Source: JAFGDI01 sp963662515 (lineage in GTDB: Bacteria > Planctomycetota > Phycisphaerae > Sedimentisphaerales > SM23-30). Taken from it: DNA of 64,000 nucleotides. The stretch is from positions 62,001 to 126,000 of the forward strand of contig OY759675.1 in assembly GCA_963662515.1 (NCBI GenBank), given 5' to 3'. Shown here piece by piece: positions 10,090 to 18,095 of the stretch. Position numbers and translations under genes: made by a program. A model generated the notes under the pieces. The model saw only the letters and a program-made list of their open reading frames with translations, searched no databases and was not told where the DNA came from. How positions within the stretch are numbered: position 1 is the first letter of the stretch; each line of letters starts with the position of its first letter.

Positions 10090-10503
10090 ATGCGTTCGTT
10101 AATTATAGAAGATAATGCTATCAACAGGAAATACCTGCTGAATCTGCTTAAAGTTTATGGCCCGGTCGAAATGGCCGAGAATGGCCAGATCGGGGTAGAT
10201 CTGTTCGGTGAAAATCTCGAGCAGGGCCAGCTGTTTGACCTTATCTGTCTCGATGTTATGATGCCGGAAATGGATGGTCAGGAAACCCTTAAGAGAATCC
10301 GTCAGTTGGAGGCCAGTCATGGTATATTTGGTCTTGATGGAGTTAAGGTAATTATGACTACTGCTATGGATGATAAAAAAACCATATTGCAGGCCTTTAA
10401 GACCGGCTGTGAAAGTTTCCTGATAAAACCGATCGATAAGAACGCTCTGGTGCAGGCTTTGAAAAATCTTGAACTGCTTACTGATGCCGGTACCGCAAAA
10501 TAA
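10090..10503 (+). CDS. Single-domain response regulator (CheY-like)
   Basis: 137 residues consisting of one receiver domain and no output domain. The acidic pair Glu7-Asp8, the phosphoacceptor Asp55 (CLDVMMPEMDG), Thr90/Thr91 and Lys113 (LIKPID) are all present, so it should be phosphorylated. The FDLICLDVMMPEMDGQETL pattern is common in planctomycete stand-alone regulators. There is no cognate kinase next to it. Its target (flagellar motor, kinase network or other) cannot be read from the sequence. Confidence 0.9.
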   Translation: MRSLIIEDNAINRKYLLNLLKVYGPVEMAENGQIGVDLFGENLEQGQLFDLICLDVMMPEMDGQETLKRIRQLEASHGIFGLDGVKVIMTTAMDDKKTILQAFKTGCESFLIKPIDKNALVQALKNLELLTDAGTAK

Positions 10504-10537
10504 TACTCATAGTCATCTACTTCTGAATACAAAAAAA

Positions 10538-10568
10538 AGAGCCGCCGGGTTATATCCGACGGCTCTTT
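10538..10568. terminator. Bidirectional intrinsic terminator
   Basis: AGAGCCG pairs with CGGCTCT around an inner CGG/CCG stem. It is flanked by an A-run on the left and TTAATTTT on the right, so it can end the response regulator transcript and oppose leftward reading. Confidence 0.8.
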
Positions 10569-10692
10569 AATTTTATGACTGGCAGAGTCTTGCATGTGTG
10601 GATAATTCAGAGGTGATCTGAAACCGACAGTCATAATAGAGAAGAAGCTCTTGTAATTATTACATCTGTGCCTGGTCGAGTGTAACCAGACT

Positions 10693-11520
10693 TTATTTTT
10701 TCATTCTCCGACTTATCATTACTGCCCCACTTGCCAGCAATGCCATTGTTGCCGGTTCTGGTACTGCTGGTGCATCAAACGGACTGCCGTTAAAATTATC
10801 AAAGGCAAAATAGGTTGGCGTGTTTACTAATCCGTAGCTTGTATCACTCGAGTCAAAGCTGAATTCAAGACCGATAATATCTCCCAGAGAGCTAAGGTCC
10901 AGCCAGGTCCAGGTATCTATAATATAATCTTCTGAGTTATCATCAGAACGGAAATCTGCCAGATAAAATTCTACTGGCTTTTCAACATAGTTGCCATCGG
11001 CAGTTATGCCGGTTGCGGTTAATTTGAACCAGTCCTGATCGTTGCCGTCACTACCTCCAAATTTCTTACTATAGCCATAAGGGTCCCCTTGTGCCATTGT
11101 CAGGTAGGCATAGCTGGTATTTGTTAACCACATACCAGAAACGGTAGTAGCTTCTGACATGCTTATAACATCCTGGCTGGAAGCATAGTAAATCGAATAT
11201 TGGTTGCCACTGGTATTATTCTGGCAGCCAGCAATGTAAGCACTATACTGATTTTCAAGACCGTTGGTTGTCATGTCAGTTTCATTGGAATATACAAATC
11301 CGTTCCACCAGGACATGCCATAGCCATAAGAAACAGTATGCGAAAACCAGGCATCACCGCTACTAAAGCCAATGCATTCTGTCTCGCTGGTATATGCCCC
11401 ACCCCAATGGCTTTCTGGCGAAAGCCTCACATCTTCAAATGTTGATACGCCTGACATTGCTCCTTGTGCTGCTGTGCCTGCTAACAATAACAGTGATGTA
11501 AATATTATTCTCAGATTCAT
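10693..11520 (-). CDS. PEP-CTERM sorted exported protein, DUF4465-like, under cobalamin riboswitch
   Basis: 275 residues. A signal peptide (about 1-20, ending AAQGA) and a C-terminal sorting tail at about 253-275 (VPEPATMALLASG, then the basic SRRMKK) mark it for exosortase-type processing. The middle (STFEDVRLSPESHWGG, GMSWWNGFVYSNETD, QYSAYIAG) matches my recollection of the DUF4465 family of extracellular beta-rich proteins. AGGAATAAAGG precedes the ATG. About 230 bp upstream on the same strand is a cobalamin riboswitch, and a strong terminator lies between them, so expression should respond to vitamin B12. A role in extracytoplasmic B12 or corrinoid binding is inferred from that context only. 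Confidence 0.85.
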   Translation of the reverse strand: MNLRIIFTSLLLLAGTAAQGAMSGVSTFEDVRLSPESHWGGAYTSETECIGFSSGDAWFSHTVSYGYGMSWWNGFVYSNETDMTTNGLENQYSAYIAGCQNNTSGNQYSIYYASSQDVISMSEATTVSGMWLTNTSYAYLTMAQGDPYGYSKKFGGSDGNDQDWFKLTATGITADGNYVEKPVEFYLADFRSDDNSEDYIIDTWTWLDLSSLGDIIGLEFSFDSSDTSYGLVNTPTYFAFDNFNGSPFDAPAVPEPATMALLASGAVMISRRMKK

Positions 11521-11558
11521 CCTTTATTCCTTTTGCTTAACTATTTATTAAATTAGCA

Positions 11559-11576
11559 TGGCCGTACCTACGGCCA
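11559..11576 (-). repeat. Small perfect hairpin in the 5' leader
   Basis: TGGCCGTA and TACGGCCA form an 8-bp perfect inverted repeat about 40 bp upstream of the PEP-CTERM gene start and downstream of the riboswitch terminator. It has no T-tract, so it is not a terminator. Confidence 0.5.
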
Positions 11577-11615
11577 GTTATTATTTGTTACAGGCTGAAT
11601 TGCAGAGAGGGCGTG

Positions 11616-11657
11616 AAAATAAAAAAGCCTTGCACTATCGCAGGATAGTACAAGGCT
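11616..11657 (-). terminator. Riboswitch expression platform: intrinsic terminator
   Basis: On the minus strand a 14-bp stem (AGCCTTGTACTATC with GATAGTGCAAGGCT, one U-G pair) closes a 4-nt loop and is followed by TTTTTTATTTT. On the plus strand the U-G position is a C/A mismatch, so the hairpin is built for leftward transcription. It lies between the cobalamin aptamer and the PEP-CTERM gene. Confidence 0.9.
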
Positions 11658-11751
11658 GGAAAATCTATTTATATAGATATAGAACTCAAGGGGATATTCC
11701 CTTGTAGTTTGCCAGTTGACCCAATCCGCGAAGTCTCATTCAGCAGTTCTG

Positions 11752-11909
11752 GTTTTCAGCAGGTCTTCTGGCTCTCGGATCTTCCTGGTTTACCTGGTCT
11801 TCCCATCTTACGACAGTGACATAACTCAGATATTTCGTCCCCGAATACAGCGGCGCGACCGCGACGGATTCTAACCGTCTTCCCTTTAAAGGCATCTGCC
11901 ACTGAAAAC
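11752..11909 (-). promoter_or_regulatory. Cobalamin riboswitch aptamer
   Basis: Read on the minus strand, P1 is GTTTTCAG (11909-11902) paired with CTGAAAAC (11759-11752). Between them lie the family landmarks in order: AAAGGGAAGACGGT, GAATCCGTCGCGG, CGCCGCTGTA, GTCACTG, a GGGAAG block, and the B12-box-like GAGAGCCAGAAGACCTGC. This is the normal order of a cobalamin aptamer. It is followed by a transcription terminator and then the PEP-CTERM gene, with no B12 transport or synthesis gene in between. Confidence 0.93.
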
Positions 11910-11980
11910 AGTATTTACTTGTCATCAAAGATCACATCATAGCAAAGTATATGTGTCTGCGTCAAGGAATTAATTTGTGA

Positions 11981-13417
11981 CTATGATTCGTCCATCTGAC
12001 GCTGTTCCAGTGTCCGGCGAATGATCTTGGCAAATGCTTCAGGCAATATTTTCTCTGTATTACAAATAATATCATAAAGACCGGCATCATGAATGTCTTT
12101 GCCTACGAAGTCCATCGTGAAATTATACAGCTCCTTGTCGGCTTTCTTTACCTGGGCTTTGGCAACATCCAGTGATACATTATTAACCACTGTCATACGA
12201 CGAGCGCGAAGATCGAATGGGGCGGTAATAAATACATTCAAGCCCTTGTCACGCGGTAAAAATAAACCAGCTGACCGGCCCAGAATTACGGCATTGCCAT
12301 GCTTGGCGATCACCATCAGAGTCTCGCCTAGTTGCTTGAGAAATTCCTTGTGGGCGATCTTTTCTTTGGAATTGAAAAGGTTGGTTAAAGATTCGATAAA
12401 AGAGCCGCGAGTTTTCTCATCGACACTTTCTAATGTCTGAACATGAACATTGAGATTTTCCGACATATAGTTCAGTATCTCTCGATCGTAAAAGTCCCAG
12501 CCTATTTCCTGGGCTAACTGCTGTGCTATTAACGCACCACCAGCTCCAAGGTCTCGACCAAAAGTTACATAGTCGATATTGCAACCATCTTCCAGTTTGG
12601 CCAGGGGAGAACTTGGCTTCTCTGGGTTATCTTCACGCCAGAGCTGGAACTGTTTGGCTACGAACTCATCTATATTCACGCCGCGTTCTACGAGTTCCAA
12701 CTGTTGTTTTTTGCTCTCGATCCTCATGTCAAAAGCACGCCAGATCAACTTGGCCACGGCAAGGGGTGATAGTTTCTCTGTGTTAAAGATCATGTCAAAC
12801 GAGGTCAGGTCGAAAGCATCTTTCCAAAGGAAATCTTTGACAAATCGTTTCTGATTGTCATCGGCCTTCTTTACTATGTCACGCGCTTCAGAAACCTTTA
12901 TCTTATTCTGGGCGGCTACTCGCTCAGCTCGCAGTTCAAAGGGAGCTGTTATACGAATACTCAAACCATGATCGCGGGGTAATACCTGACCGGCAGCACG
13001 ACCTACTATTATAGCACGACCATGCTGTGCAATTACCAGCAGGGCTTCGATCAGATGTTTATAGTAGCTGTATTGGTCCAGATGTTCACTTCCCTTTTTA
13101 TTAGAAAAGAACATGCTTATCGAATCTTCGATCCAGCCGCGGGTGCGTTCGTCAACAGTTTCCAGAACATCGGCATGAACGCCAAAATTCTCGGCCATGA
13201 AGTTTACGATACGCTTATCAAATACACTCCAGCCCATCAACTTAGCCAGTTCCTCGGCTACTTCTTCGCCTCCAGCACCAAGTTGGCGACTTAAGGTTAT
13301 GTAGTTGATGCGGGCACCATCACTTAAATGATGCGCTGCTGCTTCTTGATTTTCCTGCCATTCCTTCATTCGGCGTTCGACCGACTGAGTGAAACTGTCA
13401 CCTGAGAAAGCACCCAT
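11981..13417 (-). CDS. Tandem cytidylate-kinase-like protein (two Cytidylate_kin2 domains)
   Basis: 478 residues from the ATG at 13417, which has GGAG nine bases upstream; a GTG at 13501 would add 28 residues but lacks a ribosome-binding site. Two similar nucleotide-kinase-like halves follow each other: the first opens ITLSRQLGAGGEEVAEELA and the second VTFGRDLGAGGALIAQQLA. Both continue with a conserved GW-(F/Y)D-(K/R) segment, AIIVGRAAG or AVILGRSAG, and ITAPFxLRAxR. This is the AAA-like cytidylate kinase 2 family, but the P-loop lacks the classical GKS/T Lys. The substrate is unknown. Duplication within one chain suggests an internal dimer. Confidence 0.8.
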   Translation of the reverse strand: MGAFSGDSFTQSVERRMKEWQENQEAAAHHLSDGARINYITLSRQLGAGGEEVAEELAKLMGWSVFDKRIVNFMAENFGVHADVLETVDERTRGWIEDSISMFFSNKKGSEHLDQYSYYKHLIEALLVIAQHGRAIIVGRAAGQVLPRDHGLSIRITAPFELRAERVAAQNKIKVSEARDIVKKADDNQKRFVKDFLWKDAFDLTSFDMIFNTEKLSPLAVAKLIWRAFDMRIESKKQQLELVERGVNIDEFVAKQFQLWREDNPEKPSSPLAKLEDGCNIDYVTFGRDLGAGGALIAQQLAQEIGWDFYDREILNYMSENLNVHVQTLESVDEKTRGSFIESLTNLFNSKEKIAHKEFLKQLGETLMVIAKHGNAVILGRSAGLFLPRDKGLNVFITAPFDLRARRMTVVNNVSLDVAKAQVKKADKELYNFTMDFVGKDIHDAGLYDIICNTEKILPEAFAKIIRRTLEQRQMDES

Positions 13418-13657
13418 TACTGTGTACTCCGTTTTATTATCATATTGTCTCTTTACCGGATTATTATCAGTACAACTACTGAAGGTCCAATAATTTTTCA
13501 CTGCATATTATGACACTTGCAAACAACTTTGTAAATCGTTTGTTATGTTTCATATCGTATTTTATTTCTAACACCTTTATTATAAAATGTTTATGTAATA
13601 ATAAAGTTTTTGTTTCTCTTACTTTTACTTCCGGTTTTCAGGCAAATACCGTAACAA

Positions 13658-14647
13658 TTATTCCAGTGGAATAGGCCCTTCTTCTTCATTTTTTTCGTGC
13701 GGTAAGTTAGCACTGCAACCTGAACCGCCGCTCTTCGGGGCTATTTTGGCACCTGGGGCATAAGGATTTACAGTTTTCCATTCTAATAATCTTGTTGCTA
13801 TCTGCTTAGTAGCAGAGAAGCTGCGCCATTGTGATATGCCTATCAGTAAAAGTACTATCAGCCATAAGACGCAATGACGAGTGTAATAAATAACTGTTAG
13901 ATAATTGTCGTCTGGATTGTTATTCTTTGTAATATAAGCACTTACAAGCTCGTTGAACCCGAAGAGCATACTTGGTGCTCCCGGATAAAAGGTTTTAGCC
14001 CAGGGGAGCAGCAGTAATACTGCCAGCAGGGCAGAGAAAAATGCACGCGTCGAATTGGCCAGCCCACCCAGACTGCCCGCCAGACTAAGCTGGATACTTA
14101 TGAACAGGCAGACACAATACATTATTATTGCAAATACAATAACCACATTAGCGGCCTGTACGATATTTCTCAGGGTTTTCTTGACCAGCTGAGCATTAGC
14201 CGGCTCATTGTTATTGATTACTTCAATTTCAGTCTGTATTACCGGTTTTGGGGCAGGTTGTATTTCCGGTGCCGGAGTTTCTTCTATCTTGACCGGCTCT
14301 TTTGGGGTACTATCTGCTGTTACCTCAGGGGTTGAAGCAAATTCCTCTACTATATTACAGAAACTAAAGCTGCTATTGCCAATATTTAAATACTTGATCT
14401 CATTGATTTTTCCCGGCTTAATTTCCTGACATGGTTTGTTTGTCATAGTTTGATCCGAACATACTGGTATGTCCAGTGCCGTATCGATAACACCGCGGTC
14501 AACAGAGATAAATACCCCCTGAACTACCAGTAAACAGATGATCGTTATGCAGAAAAACAAGTTTCGGGCTGCAGAAAAGCTGTTCAAAGCCTCTAATGCA
14601 TCATGTCGAAAGTGCCACTGGTGAATATTGTTGTTGTCGTATGGCAT
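13658..14647 (-). CDS. Membrane protein, unknown
   Basis: 329 residues. A hydrophobic segment at about 28-50 is followed by an extracytoplasmic-looking region of about 115 residues with several Cys and a Pro/Glu-rich stretch (APEIQPAPKP). Three or four more membrane segments follow (about 168-190, 200-217 and 260-278), then a short polar tail. I recognise no family. It is a single gene with AT-rich flanks. The organisation, with one external loop between membrane anchors, is all that can be stated. Confidence 0.6.
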   Translation of the reverse strand: MPYDNNNIHQWHFRHDALEALNSFSAARNLFFCITIICLLVVQGVFISVDRGVIDTALDIPVCSDQTMTNKPCQEIKPGKINEIKYLNIGNSSFSFCNIVEEFASTPEVTADSTPKEPVKIEETPAPEIQPAPKPVIQTEIEVINNNEPANAQLVKKTLRNIVQAANVVIVFAIIMYCVCLFISIQLSLAGSLGGLANSTRAFFSALLAVLLLLPWAKTFYPGAPSMLFGFNELVSAYITKNNNPDDNYLTVIYYTRHCVLWLIVLLLIGISQWRSFSATKQIATRLLEWKTVNPYAPGAKIAPKSGGSGCSANLPHEKNEEEGPIPLE

Positions 14648-14811
14648 AATAGAGTCCTTTTTATCTGGTCAGGTTATTTCCTGGTAGTTAAACATATTAA
14701 TGTTACGATATCTTGCGATCAGCTACCGTAACAATTATTATCGGATTATTAGTATAATTTTGATTGAGATTTACCGGGAATTTTTTTGGTCAGGCACTAT
14801 AATACCAGTCT

Positions 14812-15468
14812 ATGGCAAATACAGAGCAGACAAAGATATATATCGTAAGGCATGGTGAGACTGACTGGAATATCGAAGGGCGGATGCAGGGTTGGTTGGA
14901 TATTCCGCTCAATGAGGCAGGTATTCAGCAGGCTAAGGCGGTTGCGTCGGGTTTAGTGGGGCGGGGAATAGAGCGAATATATAGTAGTGATCTGTGTCGC
15001 GCCGCTGATACAGCCCAAGAGATTGGCCGGGTTTTGGACCTGTCAGTTGGCCTTGAGCCGGGTTTTCGCGAACGACATTGCGGTATCGGCCAGGGGCTGA
15101 CCTTAGCTGAATTGGCGGAAAAGTTTCCCCAGGTTTCTCATCAATTCTTTAATGGCGGGCCGGATTATGCGATACCGGAGGGTGAAAGTATCCGCCAGAG
15201 ACATGAACGCTGCAAAGCAGCACTTGAAACGGTGGCAGCCCGACATCCGGGTCAGACCATATTAGTTGTAGCCCACGGCGGCACGCTGAGTTCGATCTTC
15301 AATTTCGTGCTGGGCCTGGCACCCGATACCCCCCGCCATCATTCCCTGTTCAACGGCAGTATAAATCGGGTAAGTATAAGGGCCGGCCACTGGCAGCTTG
15401 ATACCTGGGGAGAAATATTACACCAGCAACACCTGCCCGAGCCTGGCAGTTTGCCCCGATATGTTTAA
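14812..15468 (+). CDS. Histidine phosphatase family protein (phosphoglycerate mutase-like)
   Basis: 218 residues of the branch-2-like acid phosphatase/GpmB group. The phospho-accepting RHG motif is at 13-15 (IVRHGETDWN), the acid is probably Glu87 (FRERHCG), and the second His is in VAHGGTLS at 153-159. LNEAGIQQAKAVA is typical of the family. It could be a broad phosphatase, an alpha-ribazole phosphatase (CobC) or a mutase; the sequence does not decide. A B12 link would fit the riboswitch nearby but is not shown. It has no operon partner. Confidence 0.87.
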   Translation: MANTEQTKIYIVRHGETDWNIEGRMQGWLDIPLNEAGIQQAKAVASGLVGRGIERIYSSDLCRAADTAQEIGRVLDLSVGLEPGFRERHCGIGQGLTLAELAEKFPQVSHQFFNGGPDYAIPEGESIRQRHERCKAALETVAARHPGQTILVVAHGGTLSSIFNFVLGLAPDTPRHHSLFNGSINRVSIRAGHWQLDTWGEILHQQHLPEPGSLPRYV

Positions 15469-15516
15469 AGAATAGATGAATTGCGATGTTCGCCGTTTTC
15501 AGCAAGTGATACTAAT

Positions 15517-16824
15517 CTATTTTTCTTCTGAGTTTGAATTGATCAGAGTTTTCCAGATCAGGCCCAGGGCTATCAGTATCAGGCCTGAGAACCAGATCAT
15601 GGGGTCGATCCAGAAAGCCAGAGTCAGAGAGCCTGTCAGACCGGCGTAAGCAAAGAATGGAGAATAGAGCCGCTGATCTTTAGGCATACGCAGGGCTGCC
15701 AGGTTGGTTAGTGCATAATAGATCAGGACGGTAAAGGCACTGAAAGACCAGGCGAGTTTTATACTGCCGATCGCGGCGATCGCGGTAATAATAAATCCGA
15801 TAGTTATTACCGCCTTATCGGGTGAGCCGGTAGCAGGTGTTATTTCGGTGAGCAGTTCTGGCATATCATTACGCCGGGCCATTGCCAGTAAGACGCGTGA
15901 CAGGCCCAAAATCAGATTCAACAATACACCCAGCATAGCAGTGATCGCACCGATCGCGATAATATAGCGTGCTGCCGGTCGCGAGAAATTCGCTGCCACG
16001 GTTTCCAGAGGGGCGGCGGTAAGGGACACTGAACCAGCCAGAGCATCACTACCAGTCGAGCCGATAGCCACAACCGCAACAGCAATGTAGATCAAGGCAG
16101 AAATAGCCAGGGCAGAAAGTATTGCCAGCGGGATAGTCAGTTTGGGCTCGTGTACTTCCTCGCCCATTGTGGCGATTCGACCATAGCCGGTGAATGCTAC
16201 GAAGATAAGAGCTGTAGCATTTAAAAAATTATGCCATGCACCAAAATTCTGAGGAAAGCTGAAGGTCAGATATGACTTGCCATTATTAAATGCGTGGCCT
16301 ACGCCGCTCAAGACAAAATATAACAGCGAGCCAAGAGTCACTGCTACAATGATCGTATTAGCTAAACTGGACCGCTTAATGCCTCTGGTTATCAGTCGGG
16401 TTAGTGTTATGCAGGTCAGTACGGCAATTGGTATTACCAGCATATCGCTTATGCCCAGGCTATAGCAGAGATAACCGGCAAACCCCAGGGCCGCCGTTGC
16501 TGCTGATGCGCTTTTGGCCGCCAGAAACAGCCATCCCGCAATGAAACCGGCATAAGGGTGTATATATTTATAGCCATACTCGTATGTGCCACCGCTTACA
16601 GGGCATGCCGCTGCCAGTTGGGCACTTCTCAGGGCATTGCACAGGGCCAGCAGCGCTGCCAGCACTACACCAAATACCACATTAGCACCGGCATATCCGG
16701 CGGCAATTGCGATACTGACAAATACACCGGTACCTATTATGGAGCCAAGCCCCATCATTGTTGCATCAAATATACCAAGCGAACGCCTTAGCTGATCTTC
16801 TTTTTCTGCCATTTTCTTCATCAT
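15517..16824 (-). CDS. APC family amino acid permease
   Basis: 435 residues with about twelve membrane segments. The first helix carries GLGSIIGTGVFVSI, the substrate-binding GxG motif of the APC superfamily; ALIFVAFTGYGRIATMGEEVHEP is the conserved helix 6 / loop 6-7 signature. It probably imports amino acids. The ATG at 16824 is preferred over an upstream TTG at 16866, because a sigma-70 promoter (16832-16860) lies between them and would make the mRNA nearly leaderless; ATGs at 16821 and 16812 are alternatives. It follows the glycosyltransferase run but has its own promoter. Confidence 0.88.
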   Translation of the reverse strand: MMKKMAEKEDQLRRSLGIFDATMMGLGSIIGTGVFVSIAIAAGYAGANVVFGVVLAALLALCNALRSAQLAAACPVSGGTYEYGYKYIHPYAGFIAGWLFLAAKSASAATAALGFAGYLCYSLGISDMLVIPIAVLTCITLTRLITRGIKRSSLANTIIVAVTLGSLLYFVLSGVGHAFNNGKSYLTFSFPQNFGAWHNFLNATALIFVAFTGYGRIATMGEEVHEPKLTIPLAILSALAISALIYIAVAVVAIGSTGSDALAGSVSLTAAPLETVAANFSRPAARYIIAIGAITAMLGVLLNLILGLSRVLLAMARRNDMPELLTEITPATGSPDKAVITIGFIITAIAAIGSIKLAWSFSAFTVLIYYALTNLAALRMPKDQRLYSPFFAYAGLTGSLTLAFWIDPMIWFSGLILIALGLIWKTLINSNSEEK

Positions 16825-16831
16825 ACTTGTG

Positions 16832-16860
16832 AGTATAGCAATTGTTAAGTTAACAGGCAA
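16832..16860 (-). promoter_or_regulatory. Sigma-70 promoter of the APC permease
   Basis: On the minus strand TTGCCT (16860-16855), a 17-bp spacer and TATACT (16837-16832). The expected start of transcription is within a base or two of the ATG at 16824. Confidence 0.55.
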
Positions 16861-16911
16861 ATGCAAATCTGACCGGCTTATATACTGTAAAATATCCCGG
16901 CTTTTTGCAGG

Positions 16912-18036
16912 CTAAATTATCGATTGATACAGCCGATAGTAATTATCGGCAGTGCTTTGCCATGAGAATTTCTCGGCTTGTTGTGTTGATCTCTGCCGCA
17001 TTGACTCGTATGCTTCTTTATCTTCAAGCATATCTTTTACCGCGGTTGCTATGCTCATAGGGGTAGGTGCCGCAACAATGCCATTGCCATCGATAAGCTC
17101 ATCTACTCCCTCGCAATGCGTGGTAACTATCGGTAAGCCGCAAGCCATAGCTTCGAGCATGGCATTTGACATACCCTCATGGGCGCTGCTCATTACAAAG
17201 ATATCATTCTGGCGATATACCTCGGGCATATCCTTTGCCTCTACCAGCCCCAGGAAATTCACTCGGTCTGATATACCCAGTGATAATGCCAGCAGTTTCA
17301 GCTCTGCCATCATATTCCCCTGGCCTGCAATATTCAGTTCAACATCACAGCCAGCCTCGCAGCAGTGTTTAACTGCGGTTATCAGCAGATCAATTCGTTT
17401 GCGGCTGATAAGACGGCAGACAGTAAGCAGCTTTACAGGTTGCCCTATTTGTTTATTGCCGGGTGCATAGAATCGGCGCATATCTATGCCATTGGTTATG
17501 ATAGGTATTTCTATCGATGGCATAAACCGCCTGCCCAGGTCTGACAGGCCGCGACTGTTAGCTACTACTGCTGCTGCTTTGGTCCAGATCCGGCGGAACA
17601 GACCAGCCAGTAGCAGATAGTCAAGACCAAGACGAATGTTATAGCCCGGCACATCTGAGCCCCGCAGTGAGATTATATAGGGTATCTTATCAGCGTTTTT
17701 ATAGGGCAGATAGCCAGTGGGGAATCCAAAAAAGGCATGAGCCAGATCGTACTTGTTCTCTTTGAGCATCTGGCGATATACTTTACCAGCACGCCAGAGC
17801 CAGCTTATCACTTCAGACTTAAGCCAGTAATGCAGGTTCTTCTTGCTGATGCCAACGCGATATATCCTGATATTATCTGAGAATTGTTCAAGGTGAACCC
17901 CTCTTTCCAGGCCGCAGGTAAGTACATCAATTTCCAGGTCGGCAAAGCCGGCAAACTGATGCAGTATATTCTGATGAGCCTGGCCGGCTCCACCACCTAT
18001 GGGCGGAAATTCATAATTGAGCATGATTATTTTCAT
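16912..18036 (-). CDS. GT4 family glycosyltransferase
   Basis: 374 residues with a GT-B fold. The N-terminal acceptor-side motif EFPPIGGGAGQAHQN is at 9-23, and the C-terminal donor site has SSAHEGMSNAMLEAMACG (the E-x7-E motif) followed by PIVTTHCEGVDELI. It transfers a sugar from a nucleotide donor, with retention, onto a glycan or lipid acceptor. It is third in a leftward run with a GT2 and a large membrane transferase (59-bp gap), which suggests a shared surface-glycan or glycolipid pathway. Confidence 0.9.
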   Translation of the reverse strand: MKIIMLNYEFPPIGGGAGQAHQNILHQFAGFADLEIDVLTCGLERGVHLEQFSDNIRIYRVGISKKNLHYWLKSEVISWLWRAGKVYRQMLKENKYDLAHAFFGFPTGYLPYKNADKIPYIISLRGSDVPGYNIRLGLDYLLLAGLFRRIWTKAAAVVANSRGLSDLGRRFMPSIEIPIITNGIDMRRFYAPGNKQIGQPVKLLTVCRLISRKRIDLLITAVKHCCEAGCDVELNIAGQGNMMAELKLLALSLGISDRVNFLGLVEAKDMPEVYRQNDIFVMSSAHEGMSNAMLEAMACGLPIVTTHCEGVDELIDGNGIVAAPTPMSIATAVKDMLEDKEAYESMRQRSTQQAEKFSWQSTADNYYRLYQSII

Positions 18037-18095
18037 ATAACAGCTACATTCCTGTCAGATTTATAAAGCAGCACAAATATCTTCGCTTGAACTGC

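Noticed and set aside
11740..11928. 62-codon frame on the minus strand
   Set aside because: It coincides with the cobalamin aptamer and its codons follow the RNA landmarks, not a protein.
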